Shown one piece after another: positions 24,575-36,700 of a DNA stretch of 64,000 nucleotides (positions are counted from its first letter, which is position 1; each line of letters starts with the position of its first letter). Source of the stretch: Gordionus sp. m RMFG-2023 (lineage: Eukaryota; Nematomorpha; Gordioida; Chordodea; Parachordodidae); assembly GCF_954871325.1 (NCBI RefSeq), contig NC_088775.1, forward strand, positions 35,503,561 to 35,567,560. Direction: 5' to 3'. A program made the position numbers and the translations under genes. The notes beneath the pieces are model-generated. The model was not told the origin of the DNA. It saw only the letters and a program-made list of their open reading frames with translations, and did not search any database.

Positions 24575-25025
24575 AAATGAATTGTCAATTTAGTAATACA
24601 AAATATATCATTGAATGATATATTATATACATGTTTTGGGCTGGGGGGGGGGGGGGCGGGGAGAATGTGAGAAATTTTTCATTAGCTCAACATCTATATT
24701 ATAATTTTCCGATGTCCTCACTAAGTCATCGTGACGTCATATCATCGCTAAGTCATGTCATCGCTACATCATGTCATCGGTATGTATTTATTTATATTTT
24801 TTTATTTGTTTATTTTATTTTATTCATACAGATGAATGGAATTGATGGTGTACACATACCTAACATGGATGAATTGATAAAAACAATATTCCCTCAAATT
24901 TGTAAATATGAATGAAACTTTTTATTTCACTTAATCCTTTCTTTATTTTTTAGATTACCTTATCAATTTTCATATCATATTATCAATTACACATTCATGA
25001 AATCTTTTTATACTCATATTTTTCT
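24575..25025. repeat. G-run and degenerate GTCATCGCTAA repeats
   Basis: A G14 run with CGGGG lies at 24643-24661. At 24711-24780 the word TCATCGCTAAGTCATG recurs about four times with changes. The open frame over it (24631-24915) begins in the G-run (poly-glycine) and is not believed to be a gene. Confidence 0.5.
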
Positions 25026-25033
25026 TTCATAAC

Positions 25034-26610
25034 CAGAGTTGTTAAAGTATAGCGCTAATTTTTTTGGTAGCTATAGCTAATAGCGGCTACTTCTTTTGTA
25101 ATTATTTAATTTTTTAGCGCCCTACTTTTTTTGAAAGTAGCTAAGTAGCCGCTACTTCGCTACTTTTAAAAAATATAATGAAGGTAAGTGTAAACATGAA
25201 AATTTAAATATAATATCAAAATTAATTATAATTTTTATGATTTATTATTTAATTTTGAAATTAAAATATAATTTCAATTTGTAATTTATATTTTCATTTG
25301 TATTATAAACCTAAATCACGTGTTAATAATTTAAAATGTCATCGCCTAAGGATATCCAAATCGTTGAAAGTTATTCAGACAATGATATTAATAAAATGGG
25401 AGATACCAGGGAAGCAAATGTTATTAATAGCTATAAAACAAATATCCCATTCCCTAGATTCTAAAATTTTTTAAATAAATATATAACCAAAACTGGTTTC
25501 AAATTTATTTGTTTAAAATGTAAAAAAAATATTTCCTCAAATCAATCCAGTAGCTATAACCTCAAGAAACACCTAAAGGTAAATTGTCATTTTTATATTC
25601 TAATAATATTTATTTTATAAGACTGTTCATGAGTTTTGAGGAAATCGAGAAACATCTAAATAATTTTGGTATAGGTGACTCTACATCCAAAAAGACTAAT
25701 TCAATTCAATTCAAACCAAATTAATTAATAATGTAAATGACAATATTTCTCAGAAATTGGCTAAAGTTATCGTTGATTTTATAATTTATTCAGTTCAGCC
25801 AATGTCCTTAGTTGATAATCCATCATTTACCATGATAATTAAAACTCTATCCCCTGGTACAACAATTTTATGACGCCAGATACTAATGAATAAAATAGCA
25901 GATAACTTTAAAATGATGAAAGATGCTCTAATAGTAGAGTTATCAGAGATATCATATATATGTACCACAGGAGATAGTTGAACACATAACAGAAGGTAAA
26001 AACTTATTTATATTTATAAATTGATCTGATTAAATATTTTTGAGCTTATTTGGGAATCACAGGCCATTGGTTACACCCTAGAACTTTAAAAGAAGATCTG
26101 TAGCATTAGACCTCAAAATATTAATAGGATGCCAGACATACGATGTACTTGCAAATAAAAATATTGATAATCTATCTTATATTAAAAATATGTATATAAG
26201 ATTAAATACTCCCTTACCCTCAATTGCTGGTGTCGAGAGATTATTTAATAAGGCAAAACTTATACTTTCTGATCGTCGCATAGACTTGGGGATGATAATA
26301 TTGAAATGATTTTATTACTAAAATGCAACACCATAAATATTTATTTTTATTACATAAATTTTTTTATAATCAAAACTAACTATATGTTAATATTTATAAA
26401 TGTTGATTTTTATATATTTACTATACAATAACATTATAAGCAAAAAATAAAAAATTTGTTTGTAAATTTTTTTTATAAAAAGTAGCTTAAAATGTAGCTA
26501 ATAGCGAGCTACTTTTTTTGACAATTAGCGATAGCGGTAACGCGCTACTTTTTTAACAAATAGCGATAGCGGTAGCGCGCTACTTTTAAAAGTAACGTTT
26601 AACAACTCTG
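25034..26610 (+). mobile_element. Decayed hAT element, TSD TTCATAAC
   Basis: CAGAGTTGTTAAAG at the left and TTTAACAACTCTG at the right are inverted repeats, perfect over 13 bases. TTCATAAC lies immediately outside on both sides (25026-25033, 26611-26618), a perfect 8-bp target duplication. Both ends carry arrays of TAGCGATAGCGG/AGCGGCTACTT words, typical of hAT subterminal binding sites. The transposase reads forward from about 25336 (MSSPKDIQIVESYSDNDINK) through a BED-finger-like FICLKCKKNISSN...LKKHLK, then LAKVIVDFIIYSVQPMSLVD and CTTGDSW. It ends at NTPLPSIAGVERLFNKAKLI with SDRRI near 26210-26300. Stops and deletions make it inactive. Confidence 0.9.
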
Positions 26611-26810
26611 TTCATAACAAGTAATTAAGAAGATAAGCAAGTATATTCAAATATTTAAATATTCTTACCCTAACCTATTTATAATCTCCAATCCTAAAAA
26701 TATCTCTTTCTTTATTTTTTTAACCTCCCTTAATGAATTTATTTATCACTAAATTTTATTATCTCATTCTTTTCTTTCTCTCTTATCTATTAACCACTAT
26801 TTCTCAAAAT

Positions 26811-27230
26811 CTTATCAATTCCTTTAATTTAATTTTTATAATATAATAATTTATACCTTCTTTCCCCCCCATTTTTAATCTTATTTTTTAATTACCTTAC
26901 AATTAATTAACCTTAATCTTAATAACATTACATTCATCATATTATTTTTTAACTTTTAGAATATCATAATAGGCTTAATAAGTCCCCCAAAAAATTTTTC
27001 TGATGATAGCCAAACCTTATCAATTCCTTTAATTTAATTTTTATTATTTTTATAATATAATAATTTATACCTTCTTTTTTCCCCTCTTTTTTAATCTTAT
27101 TTTTTAATTACCTTACAATTAATTAACCTTAATCTTAATAAAATTACATTCATCATGTTATTTTTTAACTTTTAGAATATCATAATAGGCTTGATAAGTC
27201 CCCCAAAAATTTTTTTTGATGATAGCCCTC
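26811..27230. repeat. Tandem duplication, ~205-bp unit x2
   Basis: The phrase CTTATCAATTCCTTTAATTT begins at 26811 and again at 27016. The two copies share TTTATACCTTCTTT, AATTACCTTACAATTAATTAACC and AAGTCCCCCAAAAA (near 26978 and 27199) in the same order with few differences. No coding content. Confidence 0.85.
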
Positions 27231-27239
27231 CAACTACTA

Positions 27240-27727
27240 GAAATATGCATCTAATATTAACCCATCTACCGGTTTTACATTATTTTAATGTTTGTTTAAT
27301 TTTAACAATAGTTTATTTATATTTTTGCCTGATTTCTTTATTTGTCTAGGCTAACTCTAATCCCTCACATTGCTACAAAACATGATGAATCTATTATAAA
27401 GATAAGAAAATAATGACAATTAAACAAACGCCTTACCCGTTCTAGAGTTAATGGTAGACAAAATAATAAAGAACTACGCTTGAAATGAACTTATCTGGAT
27501 GTTTATTTTGTTTTTTTTTATCTTATGTTTTATATCTATGTTTATTTTATCTTCACCCAGTTCTCCAAATGATATTTCTATCACCACTACCACAATCCCT
27601 ATGCCTCCGCCTATTTTTTAACAAATATAAACATTTAATTCTGTACTATCATTCACTTCACTAGGAGTTAATATAAATATTACTTTATCCGATTCTCTGA
27701 GAAACTTTCATGAATATTTAGAGGAAT
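27240..27727. other. Unassigned stretch, possible repeat-derived coding scraps
   Basis: Somewhat less AT-rich than its surroundings. A frame with GVNINITLSDSLRNFHEYL reads into the next repeat but no family was recognised. Confidence 0.3.
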
Positions 27728-28100
27728 GTTCAAACTTGAATGTACAGTACGGCAATTTTATCAACTTTATTAATGGAAAAATATGCAGTAGTTCTGTCGT
27801 GGCCTTTAAAACAATACTTACGACCATTTTATGGTTGAGTTAACATTGTCGTTCATGATTCTATTTTAGAAGGGGATACCAATGCTGCATTGACAGAAAT
27901 ATCGTCTTGCGTGTTCAAACTTGAATGTACAGTACGCCCAATTTCATCAACTTTATTAATGGAAAAATATGCAGTAGTTCTGTCGTGGCCTTTATAACAA
28001 TACTTACGACAGTTTTATGGTTGAGTTAACATTGTCGTTCATGATTCTATGTTAGAGGGGGATACCAATGCTGACATTGACAGAAATATCGTTTTGCGTT
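27728..28100 (+). repeat. Tandem duplication, 184-bp unit x2
   Basis: TGTTCAAACTTGAATGTACAG occurs at 27728 and again at 27912, here TTCAAACTTGAATGTACAG for brevity. The whole unit follows (ATATGCAGTAGTTCTGTCG, TTATGGTTGAGTTAACATTG, GGGGATACCAATGCTG) with only a handful of differences. The duplication is recent compared with its surroundings. The function of the unit is unknown. Confidence 0.9.
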
Positions 28101-29750
28101 CTTCTTTTACCAGTATCTCAAGGCATAGGCATATCATCTTTATCAGGACGTAATGTGTTTTGTACACTGCTTTGTTAATCCGTTATTACTTTCATCTACA
28201 ACCCTAAATGATATAAAATTATACATTAATTATTTCCTCTCCAGACGACCACCCAGATTTATTTTGTCACTTTTCCATCAAAAATTAAAATGTCAACAAG
28301 GATTTGCTCTTAATTTTATCAAATACATAATAAATATTCCTCATTATTTTTTAAAAAATTATCCTAAATTTATATGTCAATAAAAAAAAATATCTTAAAA
28401 ATTATATAAATAATTTGCATATAAGTTTCATTAGTGTTTAATGGCATTTTTGTAATTTAAATAGACAGCATTTTTTTTTACTTAACATAAAAAAATAAAT
28501 ATCCCTTATCAAATTCTTTGACAAATATTTTAGAAATGCAAGAAATACATTAAATTTATCTGAAAACAACAATAACCTTATATAATAAACAATATATTTT
28601 TTAGAGAAAATTTTAATTGATCATATTACAAAAAAGTATAAGAGTCTGTTATTTTAATTTTATTTGTCATGGTTCTCTAATAAGTGGTTGCCCAGGCCAT
28701 CCCAGTTTCCCTTAATAGGGAATTTAAATGTTTTTTTTTCCATATTAGACTAATTGGTAAATGAGATATTTTCCGTTCATGTGATGATATTAAAAATTTA
28801 ACTATCTCCTTGGCGGGAAAAAATTTTCAAAATTATAATGGGTAGGACTGGGCTCGGAACCTCAAAATTAATATTAGCTTGCACCTGACTTGGGAATACC
28901 TTTTACAAATTATTTAAGGTTGAGCTGGGCTTGATAAACTTTTTTAAAATTATAAGATCTTGGATGCTTCCTAATATCATGAGCTTGAACCTGGCATGAC
29001 ATCTATCGTAAAAAATGAATAAAAATCTCATTCCACGTCATTTTTGACAGGCTTTCTACTAGTTATATTTATAAAAGCAGGCAAATTTCCGAGAATGATT
29101 GCAGGTCTCGCCTAGGCTTATAAATATTTGATTTAACTTAATTTATTTCACACGCATAGAAGATCAGATCAGAAGGAGCTTTTATCATGAGATATAATTC
29201 AAGGCAGAGCGGTAAAGTAAAATTATTATAAAAAATATATCTAATTAAATATTAAATCATATTATTATCTATTATATATAATATATAATTCATCTCTATA
29301 AAATACTTTAAGTTTAATTAAATTGAGTTATAAAAAAATAAAAGTTTAAAATAAGTTGAGGCCGTTCATCATTGTTCTAAATTTTGAACATTATTCTATA
29401 AGGTCATAATAAATGTTCCAAATAAAGTTTCCCTTATAGTTATTAAGTATACACTAGGAAACCGGAATTTCAGGATTTCTCTTTGCACATTAGTCAAGAA
29501 ATTCGCTAATTATAATAAGGTTTTGGTTTATTTATAACTAACAAAAATGTTCATTTAAATTTTATATCGTGACCCTTATAAGAAATTTAATGATATCTTA
29601 TAGTAATAGCCTTTAAGAGGCACATATATAAATATTAAATAAATGAAATGAGTTTAAATGTTAATTTATAAAAATTTGGACCTTGTTAATTTATGTAAAT
29701 TTAGCATTTTTTTGGATATATTTTCTTAAAAATAAAAATATAAAAAATGA
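28101..29750. other. AT-rich spacer with a GGCC/GGGCT relic at 28840-29060
   Basis: GACTGGGCTCGGAACC, GCACCTGACTTGGG, GAGCTGGGCTTGATAA and GAGCTTGAACCTGGCATGAC are spaced by AT-rich runs, like the relics at 5560 and 34020. No gene supported. The 76-residue open frame at 28153 has no recognisable motif. Confidence 0.35.
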
Positions 29751-29753
29751 AAA

Positions 29754-31710
29754 ATGTTATTGAAATCTAGTTTCGCATCTAATATTTATACAATATGCTT
29801 TTTAGATATCGAAAAATTAAATGATCATAATATCAAAACAGAATATATAAAACAAATAAGAAATAATTTTCATAAATTTATTGATCTAACTAACAACCTG
29901 TCCTATGAAACGCTATGGGGAAATACCCGCGATATTTTCATCAAAGTGGCATCAAATTCCTTACCAACCAAAATGAATTATCTGGACTGGATTTTAATAG
30001 AATCTAAAAATCTTATTTCAAATCTAGTGGGGAGCGGCCATTATAGGAGAAACAGAGCTATGTATATCCTAAACGATATAAGTCATAAACTCAGAAGAGA
30101 TAAAAGGAAATCTCTTGATGATCGTGCCACAGAGATAAGTAATTCGTTTAATGCAAATGATTCATATAAAGCTTTCAAATTATTGAAGTCCTTTACATCT
30201 TTCAAAAAAGAGCAATTTTTTAAACTTAGTCACAACTAAAAGAAATTACAGATCCAGAGATACAATTGAAAATATGGGTTTCACATTACTCTAAGGTCTT
30301 TAATAGTAATGAACCCTCATCTGCATCAAATAACCTAATAGCAATATCTCCCATCGACCAAAATCCATCTACTTCAAGCTTCTGGCCTCCGAATCAGTTA
30401 CACCTTGGGCTTTCTCAATTCCTTCCCGATCAAAGTTCTTTATCTCAAATCTCTTGTCTAACACATCAAATAACTTAATATCAGCATCTCCCACTGACCA
30501 AAATCCATCTACCTCAAGCTTCTGGCCTCCTCAGGAGCAATTACACCTGGGCCCCACTCAATGCCTTTCCGATCAAAGTTCTTCTTCCTATAATCTCTCG
30601 CCGTCAAAATTGTTATATTTACCAAACCAAGGTCCTTTCTCCGTTCACCATGGTCCATCTTCTTCGAACCTCTGGCCACCGTAATTAATTCTTGCACAAG
30701 ATAATATTACTCATAATACTACATCTTCATCTACACATTTTTCCCTCTCTACCTTATTCCCAAATACAAATAGAATCTTAGATCCTACTAAGAGTGAAAT
30801 AATTAGTATAATAAAGAAACTAAAAAATCACAAGGCATGTGGACAATGTAATATTCGTAGCGAATATTTAAAAACTGACCCTACATTATCCGCCGAAATT
30901 CTTTTCCCAATCATAATGAGAAGGAACCTGCCCTAGTGATTGGCTAACGGCTGTCCTAATTAATTTCCCAAAAACTAAGCATCCTAAAGATCTAGAGGAT
31001 TGGAGAGGAACTTCACTGAATTCTATAATCTATAAGATTTTTACTACCATTATCCTAAATCGCCTCAAACCTTTTGTGGAACGAGATTATAGGGATTCAA
31101 TAGTTTCATTTAGGAAGGGACATAATACACTTGAAGTTATTCTCAATCTAAAAATACAAATAGATAAATCTATTATACAGAAAAGGTAATCAATAATTAT
31201 AGCTCTTGATTTTAGGAAAGCTTTTGATACGATTATCCATGACAGTTTATGGAAAGCTTTAGAAGAAGTTAATACGCCAACTTCTTTGGTAAAATTATTA
31301 AAAAATATCTATAATGATTACTCGATCCAAATTATCCATGCAGGTCATAAATCATCAAAAATTCCAGTTAAGATAGGTCTGAAACAGGAATGTGTCCTTT
31401 CTCCTCTTCTTTTTAATTTAATTACAAATTATATCATAAAGAGCGTGACTAAACAATGCGTGGTTCGGATATCTATAGCGAAATTATTCTTGCATTTGCT
31501 GATGATCTTTGCATTATGGGAGATTTTGTATCAAACCTTCAATTGCTAGTGGATATGGTTATCCAAGCTGCTGGTTTTTTTGGTTTAAAAAGCATTGCTC
31601 TTTTTATTACCCCTTTGGATGAGTCATCGCTCAAACCTTTCCTATCCTATAAAAATAGTTGGTTTGGGAGATTAAATCGATCATTATCGGAAATAGGTTT
31701 ATCTTGAGAA
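29754..31710 (+). mobile_element. Broken LINE with reverse transcriptase, clade unassigned
   Basis: An upstream frame (29754-30239, 161 residues) has the NNFHKFIDLTNN...LSYETLWGNTRDIF and RRDKRKSLDD linker features of non-LTR retrotransposons between endonuclease and RT. After a proline/serine-rich tandem repeat (30325-30690) the RT follows: LKNHKACGQCNIRSEYLK (30820), DLEDWRGTSLNSIIYKIF (30990), ALDFRKAFDTIIHDSLW as motif A (31200), KIGLKQECVLSPLLFNLI as motif B (31370) and LAFADDLCIMG as motif C (31490). Frame changes separate several blocks, one of them between motifs B and C (31450-31490), and a stop lies before motif A. It ends about 800 bases upstream of CDC73, in the same orientation. 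Confidence 0.8.
30325..30690 (+). repeat. 140-bp tandem units in the LINE encoding a Pro/Ser-rich stretch
   Basis: ATCAAATAACYTAATA starts a unit at 30325 and at 30465, and a more diverged third copy runs to about 30690. The units read DQNPSTSSFWPP followed by QLHLG in two copies and HGPSSSNLWPP in the third. Since one unit is 140 bases, not a multiple of three, successive units fall in different frames, so the array is not a coherent coding repeat now. Confidence 0.8.
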
Positions 31711-32518
31711 TTCATACAACGTGCTTCTTCTGATAGGAAAACTTACAAAATTGTACTAAGACTTATCTATGAACATTTGACGAATAACTGCTGAGAATAT
31801 ACCTGAAAGGCTATTGTGTGGAAAGGAAGTGTAAAGGAAGTCATTTATTCTAAATAAACAAGTCAAGAAGAGTAAGATAAATTTATTATATTATTTAAAA
31901 ATGCTATTTCATATATTGTTTTGATCTATATCTAAGAGTAGAATTTAATTTGATTAGGGTTATAGTAAATGAAGGCGGATTAAAGTATTTCAAGTTGTAA
32001 GAAAATTATAAATAGGTTAACCATTACACTATGAGAATCAACGTACAAATAGGTTAAATAGGTATATTTAACTAAATAATTATAAAAACCAAAATAATTT
32101 TTATATCTTCTAACTAATTAATTGGAAAGAAATAATCTATTAACTAAATGAAATAAAATAATCCTATTAAAGATCTTTGCTCAAGAATCAACATTAAAAA
32201 ATAATTTTTATCATAACAAAACAACTAATAATTTGTATTTGATGATACAGTACCTCTTTTTTTCAGTTCTCGATTTCTCAAAAATACTCATAATTATTCC
32301 TTATGCTAATATTATTATTGGATTGAACGAGTTCCACACCTTTAAGAATTATATCTGAGTTACAAGGTTTGTTGGTAACCTTGAGGAAAAAAATCGGCAT
32401 AATTATTATGGAGGATAGGGTATCTATAGTAATTTACGTTCGCTCATTTTAGGCAGGTCCATGACCAACGTGCTAGATAAGATAAGAGAAGAAAGTTACA
32501 AATTCAACCTGAAGAACC
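31711..32518 (+). promoter_or_regulatory. Upstream region of CDC73, probably with promoter and 5' UTR
   Basis: About 800 AT-rich bases between the LINE relic and the CDC73 start. No clear TATA box or initiator could be picked out against the AT background. A CTCATTTTAG at 32447 followed by GCAGGTCC could be a 3' splice site of a 5' UTR intron. The 70 bases before the start are purine-rich (GATAAGATAAGAGAAGAAAG). Confidence 0.3.
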
Positions 32519-33799
32519 ATGGCTGATCCTCTGACTTTATTAAAGCAATACAATATAAACAACAAGCTAGAGGATATACAGGAACACGATGATAAAATTA
32601 TATTTGGAGATTTGGCATGGGCGAAGAATGTTAATACTAACTATATCTTATGGGGGTTAAATATATATATATATTTCTTTTTTTACAAAGTATTTAGTAC
32701 TGGAAAAGACGGTATACCTAAGGAGTATTATTCACTAGAATGTGTTTTATTCTTGTTAAAAAATATTAAAAAGGCACATCCTAAATATGTTAAAGATGCT
32801 GCTGTAAATTTAGTTCTATAATTCCTTACAATATAATCTATTTATAGAAAGAAAATATACCTGTAGTACGGCGTCCTGATAGAAGAGTATGTTAATAATA
32901 TATTAAAATTTTATAATTTACAATAGGAATTATTAGCTTATCTTAATGCTGAAATAACCACTTCTAATAGTATAGATAGAAGTGCACCTTTGGAGTTACC
33001 AGCACAAGGTATCTATATACACAAATTTATAAATAATGAAATTTGTTTATTAGTTAAAAAGACAACTGATGAAGTCAATGAAAATTTTAAAAAGACAAAG
33101 TTTGAGGTTAGCAAATTTTATTCTTTTTGATACATGTATATCATAAATAAAGGAGGAAAGACTTTTGAAGGATAAAGAAAGATTATCAGCTTGGTTAGAT
33201 GCCCCTAAGGAAACTCAGATAACAACTGAAAATATAAGGTTATTGTTCTAAAAGTGTTATGTTTTATTAATAATTTTAGATCATTATCTGATGCAATGTC
33301 AGTTGAAAAGATTGCCCAAATAAAAGCTAAACGTCTTGCAAAAAAACGTTCTACCATAAAGGGTAGTTTAGGAGAAATGGGAAACAATATATCTTTAGAT
33401 ATGTCTCAAGATCATGGCAAGGGTGATTCAGGAGATAAATCTAAAGCTCAATTAAAAGACAATTTAATTAACAGTGATAGGACTTTAGAAAACATGATAG
33501 ACAAGGATAATGACTTGAATGCTAACCAAAATTTTTCTCACATTGCCAATTCTAAGTTAAGGACCAAAAGTGCTAATTTTGTTGATTCAGAATTAGATTT
33601 CACACGCTATATTATGAGCAGGGAAAGATTGTGGAAAACAAGAGACAATATTTTACAAAGTGCTGGCAAGGTAATGTTATATTCTACCAATATAAATACT
33701 AAAAGCATTTTTTAGATTTTTTCTCAGCACATATTTGCTCTCCTTCAATCAATTAAAACAAATGAACAAATTGATATAAGTAAACCTGATGTAGTTAAA
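32519..33799 (+). CDS. CDC73 exons 1-8 (N-terminal domain), split by minute introns
   Basis: Encodes residues 1-326. Seven introns of 42, 44, 40, 45, 46, 41 and 45 bases separate eight exons, all GT-AG and AT-rich. Exon 7 (33280-33670) is the longest and spans [20 protein letters not shown] to [18 protein letters not shown]. Compared with the human protein it has a longer acidic/lysine-rich insert between them (about residues 195-265). Exon 8 reads [13 protein letters not shown]. Its donor is taken at 33800 (GTAATG), but GTAGTT at 33791 or GTAAAC at 33780 are possible. Confidence 0.9.
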
Positions 33800-36700
33800 G
33801 TAATGATAAATAATATATATTTACCAGTGTTATTAAAACTTGAGTTTGGGCCTATATTTATAATTAACTTATATTTTATAATTCCAGTTTAATACTGATT
33901 TTAACATTCATTTATTAATTTTGCAAGCTTTATAAGGTTTAAAAAAATTTAATTGCAGCTTTTTAGAAGTATAAATAAATAATGAGGCTTAGTATAATTG
34001 TATTATACACTCAAACTTTGTATTATGTATGTGTCCAAAGTCTGACTCAAGCCTTGGGGTCAGGTGGCTCAGGTTTGTCTGTAATAAGCAGCCAGGCCCA
34101 GGGCCAAAAATTAAATATTTGAAAAATCTTAAATAATCAAATTGTTTCATTGAAATGTCAATCAGAATTACATGTCATTTTTCATCTTACACATTAAACT
34201 TATTACATAATTTCCATTTCCCAGATCATTAATTAAAAGTGAATAAATACATATATTTTTTATTTTTGCTTAGATATTATAATATTTAAACTCAAATTCT
34301 AAAAAATTCTTAGCTGGGCTGGAACAAAAAATTTAGGTTAGGCTTAGCCACAAATTTTTTTAAAATTTGGATTTGGGTTAGTCTTCAAAAGAATCACTTT
34401 GCATGGCTCTACATGTAATACATAGTAATGATGCATTGTATCAGATAGTGTTGTTAAACTGCGCAATATGAGGCAATTTTTAAAAATGGATAACTCACTA
34501 TTTTATCCGAAACATATTAGCAAGCCTTAAGATTTTGCTCATAAATGGTACAAAGATATGGACATCTATTCATGAAATCTTGTAGCTTTGGAAATATTTC
34601 TGACTAAAATATTGAGGAAGCTATTTTTAAAAATTGGCTAAAATTGAGCCTTTTAACAACTTGTATCAGACATGCATTTTTATGTGTTTTTAGTATCTGA
34701 GCATAATTTCTGGCATTCATTTTTTCTGAAATTAACTTTTTGCAGGCTAAGAAATTGTAAGATTAAAAAAAATTGTGGGTTAGAGTTTTAATATTTGAAG
34801 TTTTTCATTATATGATCAGCACAGATTTTTTGTTTTATAATTTTCTATTTTATTTGGCCAAAAACTTTTACTAGCCTTGGGTTTTTTGAAAATATACCTC
34901 AACTTTGAAGCCTCATTGCTTAGTAGATTTTCACTGGCAAGCACATTTAGATTAAGCCAATTTTTAACCATTACATGCTGGTATAAGTAATTATTCCTTA
35001 GTTTCTTTCTGATTTTTGAATAATGTATTGATTGTCCTAAATTTTCCTAACAATTCCAATCATGGCTTCTGGTGAGCTTAGCTTTTTAAAACTAGTTAAT
35101 CAAGATCTACCTGAGATCTTACATGGTTCAGGATTGGCTTTTTGGCTTACCCTTGATTTTAATTGAGAAATGCACAATATAATTTTACAAACCAAAAAAA
35201 ACAAGGGTATAATTTGTTTGAGTTAGTATATGCTCTATTTAAATTTTTTCTATATTTTCTAATCACTCATATGTAAAAAAAACAAACATGTATATCGTTT
35301 TTTTTGTCAAATACTGTCCTTTTCAGTTGAAACTATATAACTCTAAATCTATATAATAATAAAATAACGATTGGTAAACTAAAAATATTAATGTATTCAC
35401 AAAAATCTAGGCATTGCCATTATAAAAATAAAATTTGATAACTATTTAATGCTATTGCAATATTCTACTCTTGTTAAATTATAACCAAATTTGTATTTGT
35501 TCATGATTCGGAATTATTATAATAGATACTCAGCGTTCATAATGATGTTAATTCACACTAGAGGTCAGTGCAGCCTGAAGTTCGAAAGCCCCCCCCCCCC
35601 CACTTATATTTTTAGTCTGGGCTGAGCAACTTATACAAATTATATTTTATCAATCTAAAATTTTATTGAGCCAGTGCAGATTTAGCAAGCCAGTGGTGAC
35701 CTCTAATCCATACATGTTAACAAGATGATTCTTGACTATATCCTGCTTGTAAGATCTCTAACATATTCGTTTGCCTACAATTAAATTGGTATATTTGCCA
35801 TTTCCCAAAATCTATTAGACTATTTTTATTTATTTTTTTATCAAGCTTTCTGAAGTTATTTTGATGATACTTCTACATTTTTGGTTTCATATTATAAATT
35901 TTTTTATAAATAAATATTATTTTTGAGAAATTTTGTTACTTTTATTTATTTATTACTATTCTAAATATTTTGTCAAGTTCAAATTTTAATGAGTGGGTTC
36001 ATTACAATTTTGTAGAATTGTTTTAGAAGTTGAGAGATAAAATTAAACTGTTTAAATAAAGGATAATGATATATCCTCTTATATAGTATTTCTCATGGGA
36101 TTATGAATGATTTGAACGATGCTTATTTATTACTAGTCACAATTCATGTTTGATCGAAAAATCCATATCGCCAAATATCGGATATCAATATCACCGAAAG
36201 ATGTGGATTGATGCAACCTAATTTTAAATATTTCAGAAACATGCAGAGATATCATTTGCCCTGACCGATTTTTAAAAAAAATATATATTACATTTATTTT
36301 TAATTTATATATCTAATAATGGCGATTTATAATATTCAATTTTAAAATATACGGCCTGGCTCAGGTATTTTTTTTAAAAAAAAATTATAAACCTGGCCCG
36401 TGAATATTAAAAAAAATTAAAATACGGCCTGGCCAGTGCACTCATGTCTGGTCTGCAGGCCTCTGACATATTTAATATAACATTTTATATATTCAGATCA
36501 TTCCATGTCACAATTCCGATGAAAACTTGCATTAAGATTCTCGTAAAGTTAATGATTGATAATCAGTAAAAAAACTAAAAAGCTAAATTTTTGTTATACA
36601 GGCATCTTATATTCATGAGGGACGTCAATTTTTTCATATGGTTTATTATCTGCTTGCCTAATGTTTCCTTTTATAATGTGTGCCCCCCTATGGATTTCAA

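Noticed and set aside
24631-24915. 94-residue open frame beginning with poly-glycine
   Set aside because: It starts in a G-run microsatellite and passes through a degenerate tandem repeat.
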